Positions 50,211 through 60,230 of a DNA stretch of 64,000 nucleotides are shown here, piece by piece. Source of the DNA: an uncultured Clostridia bacterium (GTDB taxonomy: Bacteria; Bacillota; Clostridia; Peptostreptococcales; Anaerovoracaceae); assembly GCA_945928865.1 (NCBI GenBank), contig CAMENZ010000003.1, positions 26,501 through 90,500 of the forward strand, in the 5' to 3' direction. The stretch's first letter is position 1. Every line of letters begins with the position of its first letter. The position numbers were made by a program, and so were the translations under genes. The notes beneath the pieces were generated by a model, which worked only from the letters and a program-made list of their open reading frames with translations, was not told the origin of the DNA and did not search any database.

Positions 50211-52424
50211 ATGAGTGTAAACATGAAAAGAGCACTAGCCGTACTTACAATTATAGTTTTAGTAGCCGGCTGGTACATTAGCTTGTTTGGTATTGGAAAA
50301 AGAAGTTCAGTAAAAGAAGCTTTAAAGTATGGCTTAGACATCAGAGGTGGTGTTTATGTAGTTATGGAGGCAAAAACTGATGAACTTAAATTAAACGACC
50401 AAGAGCTAAAAGAACTTATGGAACAAACTAGGGCTGTTTTAGATAACAGAGTTAACGAACTTGGAGTTGCAGAATCTTCTGTAACTATTGAAGGTAAGAA
50501 CAGACTTAGAATTGAAATGCCGGGTGTAGACAATGCAGATGATGCTATTGCAGCTATTGGTACTACTGCTAAACTTTACTTTATGTTAGCAGACGGAACC
50601 ATTGCTTTAGATGGTAGCAATGTTAAGGATGCTCAAGTCGCAACTGCAGGTTCCAAATATAAGATTTTATTACAATTTGACTCAGAGGGTGGTAAAGCCT
50701 TTGAAGAAGCTACTAGAAAGGCATTTACAGGTGTGGTAGAGCCTAAGGTAGAAGGAATGTCTAAGAATGAAATCGCAATTGTTTTAGACGGAGCTATTAT
50801 AGTACATCCTACTGTAAGTGAAGTTATAAGTGGTGGACATTGTGAAATGACAGGAAACTATTCTAAAGAAGAAGCTACCACAACTGCTGCTTTAATCAGA
50901 GGTGGTGCACTTCCGGTTGAATTAGAAGAAATTCAGTCATCTGTTCAAACAGCTACTATAGGTGCTGATGCCTTAGATCAGTCTATAATAGCAGGTGCTA
51001 TAGGTTTAGGAATTGTATTCTTATTAATGCTTATATTCTATGGAATGTTAGGATTCATGGCAGATATCGCCTTACTACTTTATGTAATTATGTTCTTATG
51101 GGCTATGGTTGCCTTTAGAGTAGTATTAACATTACCGGGAATTGCAGCTTTAATTTTATCTATAGGTATGGCAGTAGACGCCAATGTAATTATATTTGCA
51201 AGAATTAAAGAAGAAATTGTAGCAGGTAAATCTATTAGAGCGGCTGTAGACTCAGGATTTAAGAATGCACTTTCCACTGTATTGGATGCACAGATTACAA
51301 CTTTAATTGCAGCTATAGTACTTTATGAAGTAGGTACTACTTCTGTTAAGGGCTTTGCGTTGACATTGATGATCGGTATCGTATTTAGTATTTTCACTGC
51401 TGTAGTAGTCACTCAGATATTTATATCTTTAATTGCTAATAGCAAGAAATTCTGCAAAAATCGTTTCTTTGGAGTTAATGAAGATGGAACACCAAGACAA
51501 CTCCTTAATAAATCTTTTAACTTTATTAGAAATAGAAAAATATACTATGTAGTCAGTGTTGTTATCATTGTAATAGGATTAATGTTCTCTGTAATTAGAG
51601 GAATGAATTACGGTATTGACTTTACAGGAGGTACTAACATTCAGCTTGAAATGCACAAGCAGGTGAATATAGACGAAGTAAAGGATACTATATCTGAATA
51701 CAAGCTTAACCCTTCAATTATTTACACAGGTGAAGATAATACACAGGTTCAGATTAAAACTATCAAGGCATTAGAAAATGCTGATAGAGCTAAGGTTATT
51801 AAAACTTTATCTGACAAATATAACTTAACTGAAAAGGATATTTTAGCAGCAGAACAGTTTGGACCATCTGTTGGTGATGAACTTAAGGCTAATGCATTAA
51901 AAGCAGTACTTATTGCAGCTATTGGAATGCTCATATACATTATCTTAAGATTTAAGTCTTGGAAATATGGTTTATCCGCAGTAGTTGGAGTTGGACATGA
52001 CGTATTAATGGTAATTGCTTTCTATGCAATCTTCGGCTACACAGTTAATAACCCATTCATTGCAGCAATTCTTACATTAGTAGGATATTCAATAAATGAT
52101 ACAATCGTTATATTTGATAGAGTAAGAGAAAACAAGTCTTTATTTAAGAAAAATACAAATGAACAGAACTTAGACTTATCTATTAACCAAACTTTAAACA
52201 GAACAATTATGACATCACTCACCACTTTAGTTGTTATGGTTCCACTTCTTATAATGGTTTCTACAGCTATAAGAGAATTTATTATTCCACTTATGGTAGG
52301 TGTAATTGTAGGTTGTGCTTCATCTATTTTTGTATGTACACCACTTTATTATGATTTATGTAAGAGTGAAGATACTTCAAAATATGAAAGAGCTATGCAG
52401 CTTAAGAATAAAAAGAAAAAATAA
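50211..52424 (+). CDS. secDF: Fused protein translocase subunits SecD-SecF
   Basis: Proton-driven membrane protein pulling exported proteins from the SecYEG channel. The 737 residues form one SecDF chain. The SecD half has GLDIRGGVYVVMEA near residue 43, a large extracytoplasmic P1 domain, and helices around DANVIIFARIKEEIVAG. The SecF half begins near residue 425, with YGIDFTGGTNIQLEMH and GYSINDTIVIFDRVRENK. Twelve membrane helices are expected. Fusion of the two is common in Firmicutes. Confidence 0.97.
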   Translation: MSVNMKRALAVLTIIVLVAGWYISLFGIGKRSSVKEALKYGLDIRGGVYVVMEAKTDELKLNDQELKELMEQTRAVLDNRVNELGVAESSVTIEGKNRLRIEMPGVDNADDAIAAIGTTAKLYFMLADGTIALDGSNVKDAQVATAGSKYKILLQFDSEGGKAFEEATRKAFTGVVEPKVEGMSKNEIAIVLDGAIIVHPTVSEVISGGHCEMTGNYSKEEATTTAALIRGGALPVELEEIQSSVQTATIGADALDQSIIAGAIGLGIVFLLMLIFYGMLGFMADIALLLYVIMFLWAMVAFRVVLTLPGIAALILSIGMAVDANVIIFARIKEEIVAGKSIRAAVDSGFKNALSTVLDAQITTLIAAIVLYEVGTTSVKGFALTLMIGIVFSIFTAVVVTQIFISLIANSKKFCKNRFFGVNEDGTPRQLLNKSFNFIRNRKIYYVVSVVIIVIGLMFSVIRGMNYGIDFTGGTNIQLEMHKQVNIDEVKDTISEYKLNPSIIYTGEDNTQVQIKTIKALENADRAKVIKTLSDKYNLTEKDILAAEQFGPSVGDELKANALKAVLIAAIGMLIYIILRFKSWKYGLSAVVGVGHDVLMVIAFYAIFGYTVNNPFIAAILTLVGYSINDTIVIFDRVRENKSLFKKNTNEQNLDLSINQTLNRTIMTSLTTLVVMVPLLIMVSTAIREFIIPLMVGVIVGCASSIFVCTPLYYDLCKSEDTSKYERAMQLKNKKKK

Positions 52425-52439
52425 AAATACTTATTAATG

Positions 52440-52470
52440 CTAATCCGAGTACCAATGGTACTCGGATTAG
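52440..52470 (+). terminator. Perfect 14-pair hairpin between secDF and relA
   Basis: CTAATCCGAGTACC, loop AAT, GGTACTCGGATTAG. The stem is perfect but no T run follows, so it may be a regulatory or stabilising hairpin more than a simple terminator. The relA start is about 35 bases downstream. Confidence 0.5.
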
Positions 52471-52504
52471 TGAATACTTTCTAAAACATGAACAGGAGAA
52501 TACA

Positions 52505-54706
52505 ATGATAAATAAGGAAGAATTTTTAGAACAAATATTAAGTATAAATTCTAAATATGATACCAAACTCATTGGGAAAGCATTTGATATTGCTAATACA
52601 TTGCACGAAGGGCAGCTTAGAAAAAGTGGAGAGCCTTATTTTGTGCATCCTGTTAGTGTTGCCTTTATTTTGGCTGAAATGGGTATGGATGATGAAACCA
52701 TAGTTGGTGGTTTACTTCATGATGTAGTGGAAGATACAGAATATACCAGAGAAGAATTAGTAGAAGATTTCAGTGAAGAAGTGGCTCTTTTAGTAGATGG
52801 AGTTACCAAATTAGGTTCTATTAAATTTGAATCTAAAGAGGAAATACAGGCAGAAAATTTTAGAAAAATGTTCTTAGCCATGTCTAAGGATATTAGAGTT
52901 TTAATAATTAAATTAGCTGACAGACTTCATAATATGAGAACTATGCAATACATGAAGCCTGAAAAAGTGATAGAAAAATGCAATGAAACATTAGAAATAT
53001 ATGCACCTTTAGCTTCAAGATTAGGTATATCTACTCTTAAGTTTGAGTTAGAAGATTTAGCACTTCAATACCTTAAGCCTGAAGAATTTAAAGATTTAAA
53101 AATAAAGATAAATAAGCGCAAAGAAGAAAGAGAAGCGACTATAAATCATGTAATAGATGAAATTAAGGAAGCTATTTCTGATATGGACATAGAATACGAA
53201 ATTTATGGACGCGCTAAACATTATTACAGCATATATAGAAAAATGAAGCATCAACATAAACAGATTGATGAAATATTTGATTTAATCGCTGTTAGAATTA
53301 TTGTTGATAGCGTTAGGGATTGCTATGCAGTTCTAGGAATAGTACATACTATGTGGAAACCAATTCCGGGCAGATTTAAGGACTATATAGCAATGCCTAA
53401 ACCTAATATGTATCAATCACTTCATACTACTGTAATAGGCGATAATGGAGAACCATTTGAGATTCAAATTAGAACAGTAGAAATGCATAAGGTGGCAGAA
53501 TACGGTATCGCAGCTCATTGGAAATATAAAGAAGGGGATAATGTAGGCAAAAGCTCTGCTGATGATATTAAGTTAGCTTGGCTTCGTCAATCTTTAGAAT
53601 GGCAAAATGACTTACAGGATCCTAAGGAATTTCTGGAAACTATGAAGATGGATTTGTTTGCCAGCCAAGTATTCGTATTCACCCCTAAGGGAGAGGTTAT
53701 AGAATTACCGGTAGGGTCTACACCTTTGGATTTTGCTTTCAAAATCCACTCAGCTATAGGCTATAAGTGTGTAGGTGCTAAGGTTAACGGTAAGATGGTT
53801 ACGATTGATTATACTCTACAAAACGGAGATATAGTAGAAATTGTTACATCTTCCAATTCAGCCGGTCCAAGTGTAGATTGGCTCAAAATAGCTAAAAGTT
53901 CTAATGCTAGAAATAAAATTAGAACATGGTTAAAAAAAGAAAATAAATCAGATAATATAGAAAAAGGTAAGGAACTTTTAGTTAAAAATTTAAGAAAAAA
54001 AGGTGTAGAACCGGCATTATTAACTAAGCAAAGTTTTATGAATAAGGCTATGAAAGCTATGAATTTTGCTAATTTGGATGAATGCTATTCTCAGATTTCA
54101 AATGGCGGTACTTTGCTTTCTAAATTCAGCAATCTTTTATTTAGCTATTACGCGGAAGAAAAGAAAGTCGAAATAAAAACTAATGATGAAATTATAGAAG
54201 AAATAAAGAAGGCAGAGGCTAAAAAAGAAAAGGCAGCTAAGAGAAAGAAAGATAATCCCGGCATTATAGTAAAAGGTGCTGATAATCTAATGATTAAATT
54301 GGCTAAATGCTGTAATCCTGTTCCCGGAGATGAAATTATAGGTTTTATCACCAAAGGTAGAGGTATATCTGTCCATAGGATGGATTGCTCTAATATTAAA
54401 TCTTTACCGGAAGAAGAAAAAGCAAGGTTTATAGAAGTTGATTGGGAAGATCTAAAAGCAGGAAAATCTTATGATACGGATGTTTGTATTATAGCAGCTG
54501 ATAGAAAAGGAATATTATCAGATATTTCTAAGTCTTGTGAAGATATGGATATTCATTTAAGTGGTGTAAATGCTAGAGTTGTGGGAGACGGAAGTATAAG
54601 TATGACCATTACTCTCTCAATTTCGTCAACCCAAGAAATCCAAAAGGTTTTAAGAAATCTTAGAAATATTTCAGGGGTTACTAATGTATATAGAGCAAGG
54701 TCATAA
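52505..54706 (+). CDS. relA: Bifunctional (p)ppGpp synthetase/hydrolase
   Basis: Makes and degrades the stringent-response alarmones. All RSH domains are present in 733 residues: the HD hydrolase (HPVSVAFILAEMGM...LLHDVVEDTEYTREEL near residue 73), the synthetase (GRFKDYIAMPKPNMYQSLHT near residue 300), TGS (VFVFTPKGEVIELPVGSTPLDFAF near 395) and a C-terminal ACT domain (RKGILSDISKSCEDMDIHLSGV). Intact HD ligands suggest that hydrolysis works as well. ACAGGAGAA precedes the ATG. dtd and an MBL-fold hydrolase follow, as in other Firmicutes. Confidence 0.97.
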   Translation: MINKEEFLEQILSINSKYDTKLIGKAFDIANTLHEGQLRKSGEPYFVHPVSVAFILAEMGMDDETIVGGLLHDVVEDTEYTREELVEDFSEEVALLVDGVTKLGSIKFESKEEIQAENFRKMFLAMSKDIRVLIIKLADRLHNMRTMQYMKPEKVIEKCNETLEIYAPLASRLGISTLKFELEDLALQYLKPEEFKDLKIKINKRKEEREATINHVIDEIKEAISDMDIEYEIYGRAKHYYSIYRKMKHQHKQIDEIFDLIAVRIIVDSVRDCYAVLGIVHTMWKPIPGRFKDYIAMPKPNMYQSLHTTVIGDNGEPFEIQIRTVEMHKVAEYGIAAHWKYKEGDNVGKSSADDIKLAWLRQSLEWQNDLQDPKEFLETMKMDLFASQVFVFTPKGEVIELPVGSTPLDFAFKIHSAIGYKCVGAKVNGKMVTIDYTLQNGDIVEIVTSSNSAGPSVDWLKIAKSSNARNKIRTWLKKENKSDNIEKGKELLVKNLRKKGVEPALLTKQSFMNKAMKAMNFANLDECYSQISNGGTLLSKFSNLLFSYYAEEKKVEIKTNDEIIEEIKKAEAKKEKAAKRKKDNPGIIVKGADNLMIKLAKCCNPVPGDEIIGFITKGRGISVHRMDCSNIKSLPEEEKARFIEVDWEDLKAGKSYDTDVCIIAADRKGILSDISKSCEDMDIHLSGVNARVVGDGSISMTITLSISSTQEIQKVLRNLRNISGVTNVYRARS

Positions 54707-54756
54707 AAATTGCTTATAAACTTGGCTAATTGAAAGGATTTATTAGGGTATACTTT

Positions 54757-55200
54757 ATGAAGGTAGTAGTACAAAGAGTTTCTAAAGCTTCTGTGTCAGT
54801 AGATAATGAAGTTAAGGGGGCTATAGATAAAGGACTTTTAGTTTTTTTAGGTGTTGAAAAAGAAGACACAGAGAAAGATATAGAATATTTATCGGATAAG
54901 GTTTCAGGTTTAAGAATATTCGAAGATGAGGAAGAAAGAATGAATTTATCCGTAAAAGATATAGGTGGAGAAATTTTATCTATATCTCAATTCACTCTTT
55001 TAGGAGATGTTAGAAAGGGAAAACGCCCTAGCTTTACACAGGCAATGGAACCGATTAAAGCAAAAGAGTTTTATGAACTTTTTAATAAGGCACTTATGGA
55101 AAAAGGTGTTCATGTTGAGACAGGTGTTTTTCAAGCAGATATGCAGGTTGAGTTATGTAATATGGGGCCTGTAACAATTTTAATAGATAGTAAAAGGTAG
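54757..55200 (+). CDS. dtd: D-aminoacyl-tRNA deacylase
   Basis: Removes D-amino acids from tRNA. The 147-residue protein starts [16 protein letters not shown] and has [17 protein letters not shown] (the SQ(M/F)TL active-site motif) and NMGPVTI with the Gly-cis-Pro pair. I take the ATG at 54757, which gives the family's N terminus; an in-frame TTG 27 bases earlier would add an unrelated extension. It lies directly downstream of relA. Confidence 0.95.
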   Translation: MKVVVQRVSKASVSVDNEVKGAIDKGLLVFLGVEKEDTEKDIEYLSDKVSGLRIFEDEEERMNLSVKDIGGEILSISQFTLLGDVRKGKRPSFTQAMEPIKAKEFYELFNKALMEKGVHVETGVFQADMQVELCNMGPVTILIDSKR

Positions 55201-55204
55201 AGTA

Positions 55205-55822
55205 ATGAAAATTGAAAGATATATTATAGGAAATATTCAAACAAACACATATTTAGCTTACGATGAAGAAAGCAAAGAAGGAATTTTAGTAGACCCTGCT
55301 GCTTATGCAGAGGTGATTTCTGAAAAAATTAAAGAAGAAAAAATTATTTTAAAGTATATCATTTTAACACATGGTCATGGAGATCATATTGGCGGAGTTA
55401 AACAATATGCTGAAGAATTTAAGGCTAAAATTATAGCTCACATAGATGAAAAAGAAATGTTGAATAGATCGGAATTTAATCTTTCAAGAGAAGTAGAAGG
55501 AATGGATATATCCTTAGAAGCTGATATATATGTTAAAGATAAAGATGAACTTAAATTGGGAGATAAAACTTTAACTTGTCTACATACACCGGGACATAGT
55601 CATGGTGGTATGTGCATATATGGTGAGGGTGTAATGTTTTGTGGAGACACTATTTTTAAACATTCCATAGGAAGAACAGACTTTTATGGCGGAGATTATA
55701 GAACATTGATTAACTCTATTAAAGATGTAATATTTAATTTTCCGGAAGATACAGTATTATTGCCTGGACATATGGACATTTCAACCATAGGAGATGAAAA
55801 GAGAGGGAACCCATTTGTATAA
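55205..55822 (+). CDS. Metallo-beta-lactamase-fold hydrolase (glyoxalase II-like)
   Basis: A 205-residue zinc hydrolase. The metal motif THGHGDHIGG gives H56, H58, D60 and H61. Further ligands are expected in TPGHSHGGMCIY, FCGDTIF and LPGHM. The small size and pattern match the YcbL/YqgX-type single-domain group; the substrate is not predictable. It starts four bases after the dtd stop with AAAGGTAGAG as ribosome site, and its 3' end overlaps hemZ. Confidence 0.9.
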   Translation: MKIERYIIGNIQTNTYLAYDEESKEGILVDPAAYAEVISEKIKEEKIILKYIILTHGHGDHIGGVKQYAEEFKAKIIAHIDEKEMLNRSEFNLSREVEGMDISLEADIYVKDKDELKLGDKTLTCLHTPGHSHGGMCIYGEGVMFCGDTIFKHSIGRTDFYGGDYRTLINSIKDVIFNFPEDTVLLPGHMDISTIGDEKRGNPFV

Positions 55823-57182
55823 AGCGGAAATTCCGTCTAATCTTAGATATGAAGGCGAAGAGCTGGTAAAAATGTTTTTAAGACCATCAGAATATGAGGT
55901 TGTAGAAATAGAACCGGTTAAGGAAACTGAAAAGAAAAAGGTTAATAGAGACGAAAAAAATAAGTTTAAAAAAGAATTATATTTAAAGCTTTCAGAGTAT
56001 ACGGGCAAAACTTTGCCGTGGGGAATTATAACAGGAGTTCGTCCTGTAAAATTAGTGGCTGAAATATTTAAAAAACTTCAAACAGAGGAGAAGGTTAGAA
56101 AAACTTTATTGGAAGATTATTTGATTTCTGAAGAAAAGGTTAATCTGGTTTTAGAAATCCATTTTCATCAGGAACGGCTAGTAGGTGAACCATCGGAAAA
56201 TTCTGTAAGTGTATATATAGGCATTCCATTTTGCCCTACACGGTGCAGATATTGTTCTTTTACTTCGAATCAAAGCCCTGAATCAGAGATAGTAAGATAT
56301 TTAGAAGCACTTAAGTTAGAAATTGATTTTGCAGGTAGAAAACTGAAAGAAAAGAATTTAAAAATTGAATCCTTGTATATAGGCGGAGGAACTCCTACAA
56401 CTTTAAATAGTGGGCAGTTAGAAGATTTAATTAATTTTATTGAGGAGCACTTAGATTTAGTTGACTGTAAAGAGTTTACTGTAGAAGCCGGCAGACCCGA
56501 CACTATAACTATTGATAAATTAAGGGTTTTAAGAAATCATAATATTGATAGAATAAGTATAAACCCTCAAACTATGAAAGACAGTACATTAGAGCTTATA
56601 GGCAGAGCCCATAGTGCCGCACAGATAAATGAAGCTTTTTTAAAGGCAAAATCTGCAGGTATAAACATAATAAATGGAGATTTAATTGCAGGCTTACCGG
56701 AAGAAAACTTAGAAGATTTTCGAAACAGTCTTATGAGTTTAATTGACCTGGGGGCGAAGAATATAACAGTTCATACTTTGGCTATAAAGAGAGCTTCTAT
56801 TATGATAGATGATGATCCTGAATATCACTATAAACAGGGTGAGCTGGTTGGACGGATGTTAAGGCTGGCTGAGGAGATTTTGAGGTATAATGGATATATT
56901 CCATATTATATGTATAGACAGAAACATATGACAGGAAGCTTTGAAAATGTAGGCTGGTGCAAGGAAGAAACGGTGGGCATATATAATATAAGAATAATGG
57001 CTGAAAATCAAAGAATTTTAGCCTTAGGTGCCGGCGGAATAAGTAAGGCTTATTTTCCGGAAGAAAACAGAGTAGAAAGAGTGCCTAATGTAAGTAACTA
57101 TCAGGTTTATATTGAAAGGCTAGATCAAATGTTAAATAGAAAAGAAAATGATTTTTTTAAGGAGGTAGACATAAAATGCTGA
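55794..57182 (+). CDS. hemZ: HemZ-type radical SAM protein (coproporphyrinogen III oxidase family)
   Basis: A radical SAM enzyme of the HemN/HemZ family, 462 residues from the ATG. The cluster motif CPTRCRYCSF (cysteines near 147, 151 and 154) is preceded by a family-specific N-terminal region (WGIITGVRPVKLVAEIFKK). YIGGGTPTTLNSGQLEDL follows. HemZ has been linked to oxygen-independent coproporphyrinogen oxidation, but related proteins occur in organisms without full heme synthesis, so the role is uncertain. The ATG lies directly against a GGAG; a TTG 21 bases later has better spacing after GAGGG and may be the true start. Confidence 0.85.
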   Translation: MKREGTHLYKAEIPSNLRYEGEELVKMFLRPSEYEVVEIEPVKETEKKKVNRDEKNKFKKELYLKLSEYTGKTLPWGIITGVRPVKLVAEIFKKLQTEEKVRKTLLEDYLISEEKVNLVLEIHFHQERLVGEPSENSVSVYIGIPFCPTRCRYCSFTSNQSPESEIVRYLEALKLEIDFAGRKLKEKNLKIESLYIGGGTPTTLNSGQLEDLINFIEEHLDLVDCKEFTVEAGRPDTITIDKLRVLRNHNIDRISINPQTMKDSTLELIGRAHSAAQINEAFLKAKSAGINIINGDLIAGLPEENLEDFRNSLMSLIDLGAKNITVHTLAIKRASIMIDDDPEYHYKQGELVGRMLRLAEEILRYNGYIPYYMYRQKHMTGSFENVGWCKEETVGIYNIRIMAENQRILALGAGGISKAYFPEENRVERVPNVSNYQVYIERLDQMLNRKENDFFKEVDIKC

Positions 57183-58429
57183 CAAATGTGCCAAAAGGAA
57201 CCAAAGATATAATGCCGGAACAGGTGTATAAATGGCATTATATTGAAAACAAATGGAAAGAATTTTGTGAAAAATATGGTTTTAGAGAAATTAGAACTCC
57301 AATGTTTGAGCATACAGAGCTTTTTCAAAGAGGTATAGGTGATACTACAGATGTGGTGCAAAAAGAAATGTATACATTTAATGATTATGCTAATCGCTCT
57401 ATTACTCTTAAACCGGAAGGTACTTCACCGGCAGTTAGAGCCTTTATCGAACATAAATTATATGCAGAAGTTCAACCTATAAAGCTTTATTATGATATAC
57501 CTTGTTTTAGATATGAAAAGCCACAGTCAGGAAGACTTCGTCAATTCCACCAGTTTGGTATAGAAACTTTCGGAACACCTAATATGATGGCAGATGCGGA
57601 AATTATAGCTATGGGTTATGATTTTTTGAAAAGTTTAGGAGTTTCTGATTTGGCTTTAGAAATAAACTCTGTAGGATGTCCTACTTGTAGAGCTAATCAC
57701 AGAAAGGCATTAAAGGAGTTCTTAGCACCTAAATATGAACAACTTTGTGAAACTTGTAAATCCAGATATGATAAAAATCCTATGAGAATTTTAGATTGTA
57801 AATCCCCTGCAGATCAAGAATTGGTAAAGGGAGCTCCTATGATGTTGGATTACCTTTGTAATGATTGTAAGGAATCTTTTGAAGAATTAAAGGCAAATTT
57901 AGATGCTATGGAAATTCCATACACCATAAATCCAAAGATTGTTAGAGGTTTAGATTACTATACTAAAACAGCTTTTGAATTTGTTACAAATAGTCTAGGT
58001 GCACAAGGAACTGTTTGTGGTGGTGGTAGATATGATAATTTAGTCGAAGAAGTAGGCGGACCTCCTATTCCAGGTGTTGGATTTGGTATGGGTAAGGAGA
58101 GGCTTTTAATGTTAATGGAAGCCAATGGAGTGGTTATTCCGGAGCCTGCTTGCTGTGATATTTTTATCGCTGTTATGGGAGAAAAGGCTAAGCTTTATGG
58201 TCAGAAATTGCAGCGTGAACTTCGCCAAAAAGGTCTAAAGGTGCAGATGGATAATCTTCAGAGAAATATTAAGGGACAGTTTAAGTATGCAGATAGATTA
58301 AATGCTAAATATACAATTGTAATTGGAGAAAATGAACTTGTAGAAGGAACAGTTACTCTTAAAGACATGACAAAATCTGAACAGAGAACTGTTAAGTTTG
58401 AAGACTTATACGAAGAAATTACGAAATAA
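57176..58429 (+). CDS. hisS: Histidyl-tRNA synthetase
   Basis: Class II synthetase, 417 residues. Motif 1 lies near YGFREIRTPMFEHTELFQRGIG, motif 2 in CFRYEKPQSGRLRQFHQFG, the histidine-specific loop in PKIVRGLDYYTKTAFEF, and motif 3 in GFGMGKERLL. An anticodon-binding domain ends the chain. AAGGAGG precedes the ATG, which overlaps the hemZ stop. aspS follows, the usual Firmicute pair. Confidence 0.97.
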   Translation: MLTNVPKGTKDIMPEQVYKWHYIENKWKEFCEKYGFREIRTPMFEHTELFQRGIGDTTDVVQKEMYTFNDYANRSITLKPEGTSPAVRAFIEHKLYAEVQPIKLYYDIPCFRYEKPQSGRLRQFHQFGIETFGTPNMMADAEIIAMGYDFLKSLGVSDLALEINSVGCPTCRANHRKALKEFLAPKYEQLCETCKSRYDKNPMRILDCKSPADQELVKGAPMMLDYLCNDCKESFEELKANLDAMEIPYTINPKIVRGLDYYTKTAFEFVTNSLGAQGTVCGGGRYDNLVEEVGGPPIPGVGFGMGKERLLMLMEANGVVIPEPACCDIFIAVMGEKAKLYGQKLQRELRQKGLKVQMDNLQRNIKGQFKYADRLNAKYTIVIGENELVEGTVTLKDMTKSEQRTVKFEDLYEEITK

Positions 58430-58462
58430 ATATAATATAGAAATATATAGAAGGAGATTAAA

Positions 58463-60226
58463 TTGAATAATGTTTTTAAACGCACAGATATGTGCGGTAC
58501 TCTAGGTATAAAAGATGTAAATAAAGAAGTGATTTTAAATGGATGGGTGGCTAAGAGAAGAAATCTTGGTGGTTTAATATTTGTGGACTTAAGAGATAAG
58601 ACAGGTATTGTACAAATAACTTTCGATGATACTATTTCTAAGGAAATCTTTGATTTAGCAGATTCTTTAAGAACGGAATATGTTATAGGAGTCAAGGGTA
58701 GAGTCGCTGAAAGAAGTGCTAAAAATGAGAATATACCTACCGGTGAAATAGAAGTGTTTGCAACAGATTTAGTATTATATTCTGAGGCAGAAACACCACC
58801 TATTTACATCAAAGATGACGATAATGTAGATGACAATCTTAGACTGAAATATAGATATTTAGATTTAAGAAAAACTAAGATGCAAAGAAATCTTACATTT
58901 AGACATAAGGTAACTAAAATTGCTAGGGATTATTTTGATGAACAGGGTTTTACAGAGGTGGAAACACCTATGTTAATTAAATCAACTCCTGAGGGTGCAA
59001 GAGACTATATTGTGCCATCAAGGGTTTATCCTGGTTCATTCTATGCTTTACCTCAATCACCACAGCTGTTTAAACAGTTATTAATGGTAGGTGGAACAGA
59101 TAGATATATGCAGATTGCTAAATGTTTCAGAGATGAGGATTTAAGAGCAGATAGACAGCCTGAGTTTACGCAGATAGATTTAGAAGTATCTTTTGCTGAT
59201 CAGGATACAATTATGGAAATTCAGGAAGGCTTCTTAAAAAAAGTTTTTAAGGAACTTATGAATGTGGAAATTCAAACACCTTTACCTAGACTTCCTTGGG
59301 AAGAAGCAATGGAAAGATATGGTTCAGACAAGCCGGATACCAGATTCGGATTTGAACTCAAGAAATTAAATTCTGTAGTAAAAAATTGCAACTTTAAAGT
59401 TTTCACTGATTGTTTAGAAGCAGGTGGAGATGTAAGAGGTATTTCTATAGATGGTGGTTCTGATAAATTCTCCAGAAAAGATATAGATAAACTTACTGAA
59501 ATGACTAAAGCTTATGGAGCAAAGGGTTTAGTATGGATTAGAGTCAATGAGAATGAGTTTAATTCTTCTGTTAATAAATTCTTTACTCAGGAAGAATTAG
59601 GGGAAATAGCTAAGGTATTTGAAGCCAAAGTTGGAGATTTAATATTTATTTGCTCAGATAAAGCAAAGGTTACATACGATTCCTTAGGTTTTTTAAGAAG
59701 AGAAGTAGCTAAGAGAATGGGATTATTAGATGATAAACAGTTTAATTTATTATGGGTTGTAGATTTTCCTATGTTTGAAGAAGATGAAGAAACTCATAGA
59801 CTCAAGGCTATGCATCATCCATTTACTTGCCCTAAGTTAGACCAGTTAGATTTACTGGATACAGAGCCTCTTAAGGTTAAGGCAGATGCCTATGATATAG
59901 TTCTAAATGGTGTAGAACTAGGTGGTGGTTCTGTAAGAATCCATGATAAAAACCTACAGAGGAAAATGTTTGAGGTTATAGGCTTAACTCCAGAAGAGTG
60001 TGATGAAAAATTCGGATTCTTAATTGAAGCCTTTAAATATGGTGCACCACCTCATGCAGGATTAGCTTATGGCTTAGACAGATTCGTTATGCTTCTTTTA
60101 GGAGAGGCTTCCATTAGGGAAGTTATGGCTTTCCCTAAAAACCAGAATGCTCAATGCCTTGTAACTTCAGCACCGGCACCGGTAGAGCATGAGCAATTGG
60201 AAGAATTAGGTATAGATACTAAGTAG
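58463..60226 (+). CDS. aspS: Aspartyl-tRNA synthetase
   Basis: Class IIb synthetase, 587 residues, the long bacterial type with the GAD insertion. The OB-fold anticodon domain opens the chain (TLGIKDVNKEVILNGWVAKRRNLGGLIFVDLRD). Motif 2 is FRDEDLRADRQPEFTQIDLE and motif 3 is GLAYGLDRFVMLL. Translation starts at TTG, six bases after AAGGAG; the nearby ATG at 58470 is out of frame. Whether it also charges tRNA-Asn cannot be told here. Confidence 0.96.
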   Translation: MNNVFKRTDMCGTLGIKDVNKEVILNGWVAKRRNLGGLIFVDLRDKTGIVQITFDDTISKEIFDLADSLRTEYVIGVKGRVAERSAKNENIPTGEIEVFATDLVLYSEAETPPIYIKDDDNVDDNLRLKYRYLDLRKTKMQRNLTFRHKVTKIARDYFDEQGFTEVETPMLIKSTPEGARDYIVPSRVYPGSFYALPQSPQLFKQLLMVGGTDRYMQIAKCFRDEDLRADRQPEFTQIDLEVSFADQDTIMEIQEGFLKKVFKELMNVEIQTPLPRLPWEEAMERYGSDKPDTRFGFELKKLNSVVKNCNFKVFTDCLEAGGDVRGISIDGGSDKFSRKDIDKLTEMTKAYGAKGLVWIRVNENEFNSSVNKFFTQEELGEIAKVFEAKVGDLIFICSDKAKVTYDSLGFLRREVAKRMGLLDDKQFNLLWVVDFPMFEEDEETHRLKAMHHPFTCPKLDQLDLLDTEPLKVKADAYDIVLNGVELGGGSVRIHDKNLQRKMFEVIGLTPEECDEKFGFLIEAFKYGAPPHAGLAYGLDRFVMLLLGEASIREVMAFPKNQNAQCLVTSAPAPVEHEQLEELGIDTK

Positions 60227-60230
60227 TAAA

